Source: Lachnospiraceae bacterium (lineage in GTDB: Bacteria > Bacillota > Clostridia > Lachnospirales > Lachnospiraceae). From it: a stretch of 64,000 nt of DNA. The stretch's first letter is position 1. Every line of letters starts with the position of its first letter. Positions 7,750-15,095 of the stretch are shown piece by piece. The stretch spans positions 62,001-126,000 of the forward strand of contig JAILGE010000031.1 of NCBI GenBank assembly GCA_024697065.1, read 5' to 3'. A program made the translations under genes and the position numbers. The notes beneath the pieces are model-generated. The model worked only from the letters and a program-made list of their open reading frames with translations. It had not been told where the DNA came from and ran no database searches.

Positions 7750-9450
7750 TTATGATTTTCTGATCAACTCGATGAAGTCTTCTTCGCTGAGTGGCTTTGA
7801 AAAATAGTAACCCTGCAGTTCATCGCATTCAACCGACTTCAGATAACTGAGCTGATCTTTGGTCTCCACACCTTCGGCAATGACTGTCATTCCCAATGCC
7901 TTGGCGAGAGTTGACATGTGCTTGACTATGATGGATGCTTTGTTGGAAGAACCGAGTTCCGCAACAAAATTCATATCTATCTTAACAACGTCTATGGGCA
8001 TATCCTTAAGCACCCTGAGAGAGGAATAGCCTGTTCCGAAATCATCCATTACTATGGTAAAGCCAAGATCTTTCAGCTTTTCAACGGCAGATACAAGCCT
8101 TGTCTGATCGGCAGTACGGGCGCTTTCTGTGATCTCCAGCTTAAGACAATTCCGTTCCAGCCCGTATTTGTCCAAGAGAGAGACTATATCATCTCCGAGA
8201 GACGGGAGGAAGAGATTGACCCTGGATACATTAACGCTTATGGGAACCGGCTCCAGCCCTTCATCTTTGACTCTCTTTAAGAAAGCGCAAACGAGCTCCC
8301 ATACGTGATGATCAAGCTTTGCTATCATGCCGTTACGTTCGAAAAGAGGTATAAAGGAATCCGGCATAAGCATTCCGCGTTTGGAATGATCCCAGCGTAC
8401 CAGTGCTTCGGCGGTGACAACCTTGCCGGTGTGGATATCGTAAATAGGCTGGATATGGATGCAGAATTCGTTATTGTTAAGAGCTGCTTCCATATCACTG
8501 GTAAGTGCCTGTTCCTTAAGCATTGTATCTTTGACCAGACCGTTGTATTTTGCAAAACGGTCAAGGTAATTCCCTTTTATCTGCTGGATCGCAAGACCGG
8601 CTCTGTCCAGCATGAGCTCTATGGAAGTGTCGGGCTCGTTCATGCAGTAGACAGCACTGTATATGGAAGCATTGAATCCGGGAAGCGACTTGGATATGAG
8701 GAGTTCGAGATCCTTAACGATCTTTTCCGCATCCAGTTTGTTGGTAGGCATACATACCGTAAATATATCTGCTCCGAGTCGTCCGCAGATGCCGTCTTTT
8801 CCCACAAGGACTTTTAATCTGTCAGCGATAAGCTTCAGTATAGCAAGGGATTTCTCGGCACCGAAAAGTTCGTTGATGGCTTTGAAATGATTTACGTCAA
8901 AACGAAGGAGCGTATATTCGGTATCTTTATTTTTACGAAGCTCATCGGCGTAATGACAGAATCCCTGCTCGGAGTAGACTCCGGTGAGGGTATCGGTTTC
9001 AGCAAGATGATGGAGCTTTTCCAGAGTCCTTTTTTCTGCCTCTGTATTGATCATCTGCTGCTCCAGTTCCGTTGTGGTTATGACATTGTTTACACGATGC
9101 CTTACTATCTCCACATTGTAGGGCTTGGAAATGAAATCGGAGGCACCTTTTGAAAGTGCTTTTAATTCATTCTCTTCCTGGCCGAACTGTGTATTGATGA
9201 CAACAGGGATATTTTTAAGAGCAGGATCGGAATTGAGCATGTCCAAAAGTTCAAAACCGTCCATATTCGGCATATTTAGATCGAGGATTATAACAGAGAA
9301 ATTCTTCTGTTTAAGAAGCGCGCTTGCTTCAAGACCGTCTGAAGCCTCGGTGACTTCGTAGTCTTTTTCAAAAATAGAATGAAGAATGGCACGGTTAGTC
9401 TTGCTGTCATCGACGATGAGCATGAGTTTCTTTCCGTCGGAACCGTTCAT
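7750..9450 (-). CDS. response regulator with degenerate GGDEF and EAL c-di-GMP phosphodiesterase domains
   Basis: Order: receiver domain (about 8-125, phospho-acceptor D57 in ILDLNMP), a GGDEF-like domain (150-300) whose signature reads RLGADIF and so has probably lost cyclase activity, and an EAL domain (315-560). The EAL domain keeps EALVRW (E348), DDFGTGYSS and IAEGVET, which is what an active c-di-GMP phosphodiesterase needs. The protein should lower c-di-GMP in response to a histidine kinase; no partner kinase lies beside it. The start follows GGGGGG by six bases and an extended -10 box at 9506-9514. A c-di-GMP riboswitch lies 1.5 kb away. Confidence 0.88.
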   Translation of the reverse strand: MNGSDGKKLMLIVDDSKTNRAILHSIFEKDYEVTEASDGLEASALLKQKNFSVIILDLNMPNMDGFELLDMLNSDPALKNIPVVINTQFGQEENELKALSKGASDFISKPYNVEIVRHRVNNVITTTELEQQMINTEAEKRTLEKLHHLAETDTLTGVYSEQGFCHYADELRKNKDTEYTLLRFDVNHFKAINELFGAEKSLAILKLIADRLKVLVGKDGICGRLGADIFTVCMPTNKLDAEKIVKDLELLISKSLPGFNASIYSAVYCMNEPDTSIELMLDRAGLAIQQIKGNYLDRFAKYNGLVKDTMLKEQALTSDMEAALNNNEFCIHIQPIYDIHTGKVVTAEALVRWDHSKRGMLMPDSFIPLFERNGMIAKLDHHVWELVCAFLKRVKDEGLEPVPISVNVSRVNLFLPSLGDDIVSLLDKYGLERNCLKLEITESARTADQTRLVSAVEKLKDLGFTIVMDDFGTGYSSLRVLKDMPIDVVKIDMNFVAELGSSNKASIIVKHMSTLAKALGMTVIAEGVETKDQLSYLKSVECDELQGYYFSKPLSEEDFIELIRKS

Positions 9451-9505
9451 ATATTACCCCCCTGAACTGCAGACTCGAAAACATCAAACTGTAGAACTAC
9501 TATAG

Positions 9506-9514
9506 ATTATACCA
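9506..9514 (-). promoter_or_regulatory. extended -10 promoter of the REC-GGDEF-EAL gene
   Basis: On the minus strand TGGTATAAT gives a perfect -10 with a TGn extension, about 55 bases before the start codon. No convincing -35 box is seen. Confidence 0.5.
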
Positions 9515-9558
9515 TGACCGAAGTCTGTTAGAAAAGGCTGACGGCTGTAAAATTCCAC

Positions 9559-9587
9559 TTGCATTACAAATTGTCGGGTGGTATTAT
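9559..9587 (+). promoter_or_regulatory. promoter of rpsF-ssb-rpsR
   Basis: TTGCAT, a 17-base spacer ending in TGg, and TATTAT form a sigma-A promoter with extended -10. Predicted transcription starts near 9594, giving a leader of about 77 bases before rpsF. Confidence 0.65.
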
Positions 9588-9609
9588 GAAATTCCGTGAA
9601 ATATCCTTG

Positions 9610-9640
9610 CTTGTTTCCAAAACAACAGGACGGAAACAGG
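9610..9640 (+). promoter_or_regulatory. hairpin in the rpsF leader
   Basis: CTTGTTTCC and GGAAACAGG pair over about nine base pairs with a 13-base loop, between the predicted start of transcription and the rpsF ribosome site. Leaders of rpsF mRNAs in many bacteria bind the S6:S18 complex for feedback control. I cannot confirm that motif here by eye. Confidence 0.4.
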
Positions 9641-9670
9641 CCAAAAGTCCAAAAGGAGGTAAAAGACAGC

Positions 9671-9967
9671 ATGAACAAGTACGAATTAGCCGTTGTAGTC
9701 AGCGCTAAGCTCGGAGAGGATGAAAGAGCTGCTGTCATCGACAAGTGTAAGGAATATATCGCCAGATTCGGCGGTAACGTTACCGGTGTCGAGACAGACC
9801 AGAATGCCAGAAAGCTTGCTTATGAGATTCAGAAGCAGACAGAAGCATTCTATAGTTTCATTCAGTTCGAGTCTGACAAGAGCGAGACACCGGTCGAACT
9901 TGAGAACAGACTTGCACTTAGAGAAGATCTTCTCCGTTTCTTATGCGTCAGAGCTGACGAAGCATAA
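9671..9967 (+). CDS. rpsF: 30S ribosomal protein bS6
   Basis: A 98-residue protein with the bS6 pattern: MNKYELAVVV start, central LAYEIQKQTEAFYSFIQFE strand, and RLALREDLLRF near the C-terminus. It binds 16S rRNA together with bS18, whose gene is two downstream. The start is the ATG at 9671, preceded by AGGAGGT with a 10-base spacer; the frame is open further upstream but has no better start. First gene of rpsF-ssb-rpsR. Confidence 0.97.
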   Translation: MNKYELAVVVSAKLGEDERAAVIDKCKEYIARFGGNVTGVETDQNARKLAYEIQKQTEAFYSFIQFESDKSETPVELENRLALREDLLRFLCVRADEA

Positions 9968-9982
9968 AGAAAGGAAGAAAGA

Positions 9983-10432
9983 ATGAACAAAGTTATTTTG
10001 ATGGGACGTCTCACCAGGGATCCCGAAGTAAGATATTCACAGAGGGGCAACGATCCTATGGCGGTTGCAAAGTATACACTTGCAGTAGACCGCAGATTCT
10101 CAAGAGGCAGTAACGGATCCGATCAGCAGAATGCTGATTTCATCAGATGCACCGCTTTCGGAAAAGCAGGTGAGTTTGCGGAGAAGTATTTCCACAAGGG
10201 AACCAAGATCGCTGTTACCGGAAGGATCCAGACCGGACAGTACCAGGATAAGGACGGCAAGACTGTTTATACCACAGATGTTATCGTGGAGGATCAGGAA
10301 TTTGCCGAGAGCAAGAATGCCGGAGGCAGCGGAAATTACCAGGCTTCTGATGCGCTTGCAGCTCCTGCCGGAGATGATGGATTTATGAATATCCCCGGTG
10401 GTATCGAGGAAGAGATTCCGTTCGGTAATTAA
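9983..10432 (+). CDS. ssb: single-stranded DNA-binding protein
   Basis: A 149-residue SSB: OB fold in residues 1-105 (MNKVILMGRLTRDPEVRYS, DFIRCTAFGK, GRIQTGQYQDKDGKTVYTT), a flexible Gly/Ala-rich linker, and the acidic tip EEEIPFGN. The tip ends in GN after PF rather than in bare PF, a small departure from the usual DDDIPF end that binds partner proteins. It coats single-stranded DNA in replication and repair. It sits 15 bases after rpsF and before rpsR, the usual order. Confidence 0.96.
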   Translation: MNKVILMGRLTRDPEVRYSQRGNDPMAVAKYTLAVDRRFSRGSNGSDQQNADFIRCTAFGKAGEFAEKYFHKGTKIAVTGRIQTGQYQDKDGKTVYTTDVIVEDQEFAESKNAGGSGNYQASDALAAPAGDDGFMNIPGGIEEEIPFGN

Positions 10433-10470
10433 GTCCCATACAAGTGTCTGTATGAACAGGAGGCTTTATT

Positions 10471-10791
10471 ATGGCATTTAACAAAGAAGACAGAGGTACA
10501 GCACCCAGACGTCGTTCGGGTGGTATCCATCGTCGCAGAAAGGTTTGCGTATTCTGCGCAAGACCTGTAGCTAAGGAAGTTAAAGAGAATACTGAAGAGG
10601 GAAGCAGTGAAGTTAAGAAGGTTCCCACAATCAGCTACAAGGATACAGCACTTCTTCGTAAGTATGTATCCGAGAGAGGAAAGATCCTTCCCAGACGTGT
10701 GACAGGATGCTGCGCTAAGCATCAGAGAGAGCTTACAACAGCTATCAAGAGAGCACGTCATCTCGCACTTATGCCTTACGTAACAGATTGA
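10471..10791 (+). CDS. rpsR: 30S ribosomal protein bS18
   Basis: A 106-residue bS18. The core is clear: RRKVCVFC near the start, [19 protein letters not shown], and the end motif [19 protein letters not shown]. It is longer than the usual 75-90 residues because of an acidic insert (about residues 31-49) between the CxxC and the ISYKD strand. The CxxC plus downstream Cys suggest the zinc-binding form. It partners bS6 on the 30S platform. A strong terminator follows. Confidence 0.96.
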   Translation: MAFNKEDRGTAPRRRSGGIHRRRKVCVFCARPVAKEVKENTEEGSSEVKKVPTISYKDTALLRKYVSERGKILPRRVTGCCAKHQRELTTAIKRARHLALMPYVTD

Positions 10792-10819
10792 TCAATTTAT
10801 TAAGGGTTTTCACGATCTG

Positions 10820-10855
10820 CCGCTATATTCCTAAATGGGATATAGCGGTTTTTTT
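10820..10855 (+). terminator. intrinsic terminator after rpsR
   Basis: A 12-bp stem (CCGCTATATTCC / GGGATATAGCGG, one G-T pair, loop TAAAT) followed by seven T residues. Confidence 0.92.
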
Positions 10856-10944
10856 GATGGTTTGATCTTCTATAGCTTGACTGTGAATTTATGAATTATT
10901 TAGGTTACTTCTTAATTTTATTATTCTTGGTATATGATATGATA

Positions 10945-11035
10945 AATCGTATTTATCGGCAAAACTGTCTAAAGGCAGTGACGCAAAGCTTATGAGCCTA
11001 CGGATATACTTTACGTCTATGATAGTCAGACTGCA
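10945..11035 (+). promoter_or_regulatory. c-di-GMP-I (GEMM-I) riboswitch
   Basis: The aptamer hallmarks are in order: GGCAAAAC, a short helix ACTGTC-TAAA-GGCAGT (10965-10979), the signature GACGCAAAGC (10980-10989), then AGCCTACGG, a helix ATATAC/GTCTAT and the closing TATGATAGTC. This is the Clostridia form of the GEMM-I aptamer, which binds c-di-GMP. It lies between the rpsR terminator and a secreted-protein gene starting at 11119. The exact 5' end of the first helix is uncertain. Confidence 0.85.
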
Positions 11036-11057
11036 GAAAACAAATGCGTTTCTGCAG
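11031..11057 (+). promoter_or_regulatory. expression-platform hairpin of the riboswitch
   Basis: CTGCAGAAA and TTTCTGCAG pair perfectly over nine bases with a nine-base loop, followed by CTATTTTAT. Its left arm overlaps the 3' edge of the aptamer. ACTGC at 11030-11034 can also pair with GCAGT at 10975-10979 inside the aptamer, so exclusive folds are possible. The T tract is weak, so on/off polarity cannot be read. Confidence 0.55.
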
Positions 11058-11118
11058 CTATTTTATATCCTGCTTAAGATGCAACTTGCGTTTACTACGA
11101 ACGGGGAAGGGAATAGGA

Positions 11119-11505
11119 ATGAAATTCAGAAGAAAAATTCAAGAGATTATAACAGGAGTGTTGCTTATTTCTGTACTAGCTGGACAAATCAGCGAGATTA
11201 AGGTATTTGCTGCAGAAAATGAGGGAAGTTTGTCGGATAATTCAGCAGAAGAGAGTGTGTCAGCGGATAGCTTTGATTCGGAGAATATTGCTGATACTTA
11301 TGAATATAGTACTATAAGTACGTTAATTGATCAAATGTCGGAAAGAAGCGTTGAAATAAACATGATTTCTGTGTCCTATGAAAGCAATAGTATTATGAAT
11401 AAATTAGTTATAAATAACGGCGGAACGGTATTTGATGAAACGCAGGGGCTTGAATATGTTAAGGAGCAAATCAGTGAAGATTTAAAGAAACGACTTGATA
11501 ATTAA
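11119..11505 (+). CDS. small secreted protein under c-di-GMP riboswitch control
   Basis: A 128-residue protein beginning MKFRRKIQEIITG followed by a hydrophobic stretch and VFAAENEG, a standard signal peptide with likely cleavage after VFA. The mature part is acidic, Ser-rich at first (about 38-60) and then helical with no recognised domain and no cysteine. The start at 11119 follows GGGGAAGGG. It lies 84 bases downstream of the c-di-GMP aptamer and is followed 17 bases later by another unknown gene. The DNA here is clearly AT-richer than the flanking ribosomal genes. Candidates such as a surface or matrix component are guesses. Confidence 0.7.
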   Translation: MKFRRKIQEIITGVLLISVLAGQISEIKVFAAENEGSLSDNSAEESVSADSFDSENIADTYEYSTISTLIDQMSERSVEINMISVSYESNSIMNKLVINNGGTVFDETQGLEYVKEQISEDLKKRLDN

Positions 11506-11522
11506 CAGTAAAGGAAATTGAT

Positions 11523-12290
11523 ATGACGCAGGAAAAAAAAGAAAAGAAGCCACGTATATTTTTGATTTTTATACTTATTGCACTGACATGCATCGCGCTA
11601 TATTTTACGGTAAGTATTATTATTAAACGGGTAATTCTCTATAGTGATTGCTCAAAAATAGAGGAATATAGGACTCATGAGATAGTTAAAAATGCTGAGG
11701 ATTATGATTTCGATGTAAGTAAACTTATATTTATGATGGATGTTTCTTTTTATGGAAAGGAAGAAAATTACCATTTGTATATATTTGAAGATGGAAAAAT
11801 ATTTACAGGGGACATACAAACAAGAAATCATCTTTGGGAACATAATCAGGCTCTTGAAAAATTAAACGCTGATGTGGTGATAAAAAATGTGGATATGACC
11901 TATTTTGGAACTATGTCGGGAAAAGAACTATACAAGATAAAGAGCCTAATGGGTGAAATTGATTTTTCAGCTGATTCATATGATTATATTATTGAATATT
12001 ATCGTAAATATGAGGGTGTAGAAGACCCACGGAATCCTTCGGATTTTAAAACATTTGAGGTTGATCCGTGGATAAATGCAGAGTGTTATGAAAATGGAGC
12101 AGTAAACCATTTTTATACTCAAGCGGCTGACGGTATAAGATATTATCTTTACGATAGGCATGCAAATAGAATGATTAATTATATTGAAGACTCATGGTAC
12201 TTTGATCAGTGGATGTCAGACATTTACGGAGATGACTGGAGAAGAGAAGTGACAATATACATATCAGAGGAAGATATTGTATTACCATAA
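11523..12290 (+). CDS. membrane-anchored protein of unknown function
   Basis: A 255-residue protein with a short Lys-rich cytoplasmic start, one membrane segment (about 11-34), and a 220-residue extracytoplasmic part rich in Tyr, Asp and Glu. No enzyme or binding motif is recognised and cysteine is almost absent (one just after the membrane segment, one near residue 187). The gene is AT-rich like its neighbour and 17 bases downstream of it, so both probably share the riboswitch-controlled transcript, which ends at the terminator near 12342. The two proteins may act together at the cell surface; this is inference from the operon only. Confidence 0.7.
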   Translation: MTQEKKEKKPRIFLIFILIALTCIALYFTVSIIIKRVILYSDCSKIEEYRTHEIVKNAEDYDFDVSKLIFMMDVSFYGKEENYHLYIFEDGKIFTGDIQTRNHLWEHNQALEKLNADVVIKNVDMTYFGTMSGKELYKIKSLMGEIDFSADSYDYIIEYYRKYEGVEDPRNPSDFKTFEVDPWINAECYENGAVNHFYTQAADGIRYYLYDRHANRMINYIEDSWYFDQWMSDIYGDDWRREVTIYISEEDIVLP

Positions 12291-12341
12291 GGATAGAAGA
12301 ATTTGCTTGACTATTAGCTTATCAGTACAATTGAATTTGCG

Positions 12342-12372
12342 GCAGAGGGTTTAATTCCTCTGCTGCTTTTTT
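12342..12372 (+). terminator. intrinsic terminator of the riboswitch cassette
   Basis: A 7-bp stem GCAGAGG / CCTCTGC with an eight-base loop, followed by TGCTTTTTT. Confidence 0.75.
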
Positions 12373-12430
12373 GTCGTATGCAAACTTAAAGTATAAGTAC
12401 GGGGATCGACATTTTTGGTGTAGAGGATAT

Positions 12431-12560
12431 TAGCGGCAGGCAGGGGACAGCGTCTTATAGCCGCAGAGCAAACCACCGGCCAAACCGGTGGTAATGATAT
12501 GCCTTTTAGTGCCGGCTCGGAACCCGGATTAGGAATCTGGTTTAGAAAGCAGAGGCGGAA
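12431..12560. other. non-coding stretch with four successive hairpins
   Basis: No gene is seen between 12373 and 12562. Four short inverted repeats follow one another: GCGGC/GCCGC (12433-12464), ACCACCGG/CCGGTGGT with a 5-base loop (12472-12492), AACCCGGATT/AATCTGGTTT (imperfect, 12521-12543) and GCGGAA/TTCCGC (about 12553-12572, reaching the end of the next gene). The density is unusual; it could be a small RNA or a remnant of a mobile element end. Confidence 0.4.
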
Positions 12561-12562
12561 AG

Positions 12563-12841
12563 TCAGTTCCGCTTCATATTGGCAACATCCTCTTCGCCCT
12601 GAACTCTAACAAGCAGGCTGTCGCAGTACGGACATACCCGCAGAGATTCCGTGTTCGGTGCCGTACAGTTGGGGCACACAGCTAATACAACCTCGGGCTT
12701 GGGGGCATTGCGGATCTTGGCGATCTCCTTTTCTTTGTTTATCTCGATGGCAGAAGAGACTGCTCCCGATACTGCTGAACTTACTGCAGAACCGACCGCA
12801 TCAGATACGGCTTCTCCTATTATTTTTCCTATAAAACCCAT
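12563..12841 (-). CDS. small zinc-ribbon protein with an Ala/Val/Ser-repeat helix
   Basis: A 92-residue protein. Residues 1-35 form a low-complexity segment with repeated AV-S and GA spacing (GKIIGEAVSDAVGSAVSSAV...) that would be a small-residue-faced helix. This is followed by a charged linker and a zinc ribbon CPNC...CPYC near residues 58-75. The start at 12841 has GGAGG six bases upstream; the ATG at 12862 lacks one. It is the only minus-strand gene between the rpsR and dnaB clusters. Function unknown; the helix suggests self-association or membrane contact. Confidence 0.7.
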   Translation of the reverse strand: MGFIGKIIGEAVSDAVGSAVSSAVSGAVSSAIEINKEKEIAKIRNAPKPEVVLAVCPNCTAPNTESLRVCPYCDSLLVRVQGEEDVANMKRN

Positions 12842-12981
12842 ATCGATCCTCCGTGGGTACATGATACACCAATAACGGCTGTTCCTTCAACTTGATATAT
12901 TACTTTGAATTCACAAAGCAAAAGAGCTTTTTCAAAAGTTATGGCGCTGTTACGGGCATGGGATATGCCGCTTTGTTTTGG

Positions 12982-13010
12982 TTGAGAAAAGAGGCGGGAT
13001 TTAGTAAAAT
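12982..13010 (+). promoter_or_regulatory. promoter of gdpP-rplI-dnaB
   Basis: TTGAGA, exactly 17 bases, then TAAAAT. Transcription would start near 13017, leaving a leader of about 27 bases before gdpP. Confidence 0.65.
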
Positions 13011-13043
13011 AAGAACCGTAGTGTCGTTTGTTCGGGAACAGAT

Positions 13044-15095
13044 ATGGCTGACAGATTTAAAGTAAAAGGAAAACTCAAAACCTACATACAGATGCCGCTT
13101 TTGCTTGGGATCGCACTGATCATGGTGGATCTTTTGTTATACCTGGTCAATGTGGAAGCGGGAGTGATAATGACAGTGTTTGCGGTTGTTTATATGACTG
13201 CAGTGATAATAGTGATGGTCACCTCCGGGCCTGCGCTTAAGGGAGAGCTGATAAGCTTTGCTACAGAGTACGGACAGATCCAAAAGCAGCTGTTAAAAGA
13301 GTTGGAACTTCCGCATGCACTGTTGGATGAGGGCGGAAGAGTTATATGGATGAACAAAGCCTTTGAAGAACTCGGCAGCCATGAGAAATTCTACAAGAGA
13401 TCCATCACGTCCATAATACCCGAGATCAGCCGTGACAGATTCCCGACTGATGAAGATACGGTAGATATGGATGTGGTATTCGGCGATAAAGATTACGAGA
13501 TCAGGATGAAGCGCATAAGCCTTCAGGATATGGCACTTCTCACTGATGTGAATGCAGGTAAGGAAGAGGATGGCTTCCTGATCGCCATATACCTGTTTGA
13601 CAGGACGGCACTTAAGCTTGCCCTCAAGGAGATAGATGACCAGAGTCTTGTGGCGGGTCTTATATATATAGATAATTATGAAGAGACCATAGAGAATATC
13701 GAAGATGCCGAGAAACGCAGTATGCTGGCTGTATATACCGATACTGCCATTAACAAGAGCTTCGGCAGTCTGGACGGAATAGTAAGGAAGACCGAAAAAG
13801 ACAAGTATCTTGTGATACTCAGAAAGAGTGCGCTGAAGGTGCTTGAAACCGAGAAATTCCAGATACTTGAGGAAGTTAAGAAAGCCAGTGCAGGGAATGT
13901 GACTCCCGTCACGCTGAGTATCGGTATCGGTATGGATGGCCTGTCCTATGCACAGGATTGCGAATTCGCGAGAAATGCGCTGGATCTGGCTTTGGGCAGA
14001 GGCGGAGATCAGGTAGTGGTCAAGAGCAAGCAGGGACTGACTTATTTCGGTGGCAGAAGTCAGCAGAAGGAGACAAGAGCCAGAGTCAAGGCACGTGCCA
14101 AAGCGCAGGCCATGGAAGAGATAATTGCAGCCAGAGACAAAGTATTTGTCATGGGTCACCGAAACGGAGATGCAGACAGCTTCGGAGCAATGGTGGGTAT
14201 CAAGTGTGCCTGCATGAGCTTAAAGAAAGAATGCCATATGGTACTGGATCAGGTAACTCCTTCGCTTCAGCTTTTGGTTGATTATTATCGTAATGATCCG
14301 GATTATGAGGAAGGGACCATAGTGACAGGTGCGGAAGCCCTTGAGAGTGCGGGAGATAACTCCACTCTGGTAATAGTGGATGTTAACAAGCCCAGCATCA
14401 CCGAGTGTCCCGAGTTACTTAAGAAATGTGTTTCGATAATAGTGCTCGACCATCACAGACAGGGCGGAGAATCGGTAGAGAATGCAACCCTTTCCTATGT
14501 TGAACCTGCTGCATCAAGTGCCTGTGAGATGGTCGCAGAGATACTCCAGTATATCAAGGATGGTATCAAGTTCAAAAGCACCATAGCTGATTGTCTCTAC
14601 AGTGGGCTGGTATTGGACACGCAGAATTTCACCACCAGGACCGGAGTTCGAACATTTGAGGCAGCGGCTTTTCTTAAGAGAAACGGAGCGGATTCTACCA
14701 GAGTACGTAAGCTCTTCAGAGACGATCCTTCGGATTACAGGGCCAAGGCAGAGGCTACAAGACATGCTGAGATATACAGGAAAGACTTTGCTATCTCGGT
14801 ATGCCCCAGTGAGGGATTGGGAAGTCCTACGGTAGTTGCGGCACAGGCTGCAAATGAACTTCTGGGTATCAGAGGTATCAAGGCAAGCTTTGTTATGACA
14901 GACTATCAGGGCAAGATATTTATATCTGCCAGATCGATAGATGAACTGAACGTTCAGCTTGTTATGGAAAAGCTGGGGGGTGGCGGCCACATGACGGTTG
15001 CTGGCGCCCAGCTCGAAAATACAACAATAGAAGAAGCAGTGGAGATCATTAAGAAAACATTAGACAACATGCTCGAGGAGGGCGAAATAGGATGA
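13044..15095 (+). CDS. gdpP: c-di-AMP phosphodiesterase GdpP
   Basis: A 683-residue membrane enzyme that hydrolyses c-di-AMP to pApA, so setting potassium and cell-wall homeostasis. Order: two membrane segments (about 12-58), a PAS-like domain (80-160), a degenerate GGDEF domain (170-300), a DHH domain (345-500) and DHHA1 (590-680). The metal ligands are visible in GHRNGDADSFGAM and in L-D469-H470-H471, and GGGGHMTVAGAQL closes the DHHA1 domain. It overlaps rplI by four bases (ATGA), as commonly seen in the gdpP-rplI-dnaB cluster of Firmicutes. Confidence 0.95.
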   Translation: MADRFKVKGKLKTYIQMPLLLGIALIMVDLLLYLVNVEAGVIMTVFAVVYMTAVIIVMVTSGPALKGELISFATEYGQIQKQLLKELELPHALLDEGGRVIWMNKAFEELGSHEKFYKRSITSIIPEISRDRFPTDEDTVDMDVVFGDKDYEIRMKRISLQDMALLTDVNAGKEEDGFLIAIYLFDRTALKLALKEIDDQSLVAGLIYIDNYEETIENIEDAEKRSMLAVYTDTAINKSFGSLDGIVRKTEKDKYLVILRKSALKVLETEKFQILEEVKKASAGNVTPVTLSIGIGMDGLSYAQDCEFARNALDLALGRGGDQVVVKSKQGLTYFGGRSQQKETRARVKARAKAQAMEEIIAARDKVFVMGHRNGDADSFGAMVGIKCACMSLKKECHMVLDQVTPSLQLLVDYYRNDPDYEEGTIVTGAEALESAGDNSTLVIVDVNKPSITECPELLKKCVSIIVLDHHRQGGESVENATLSYVEPAASSACEMVAEILQYIKDGIKFKSTIADCLYSGLVLDTQNFTTRTGVRTFEAAAFLKRNGADSTRVRKLFRDDPSDYRAKAEATRHAEIYRKDFAISVCPSEGLGSPTVVAAQAANELLGIRGIKASFVMTDYQGKIFISARSIDELNVQLVMEKLGGGGHMTVAGAQLENTTIEEAVEIIKKTLDNMLEEGEIG

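Noticed and set aside
12472-12492. Call of an IS200/IS605 insertion sequence
   Set aside because: Only a hairpin is present; no transposase gene or second end is seen, so it is reported only as structure.
13293-14159. 288-codon open frame on the minus strand
   Set aside because: Antisense to the gdpP PAS/GGDEF region, with no recognisable motif.
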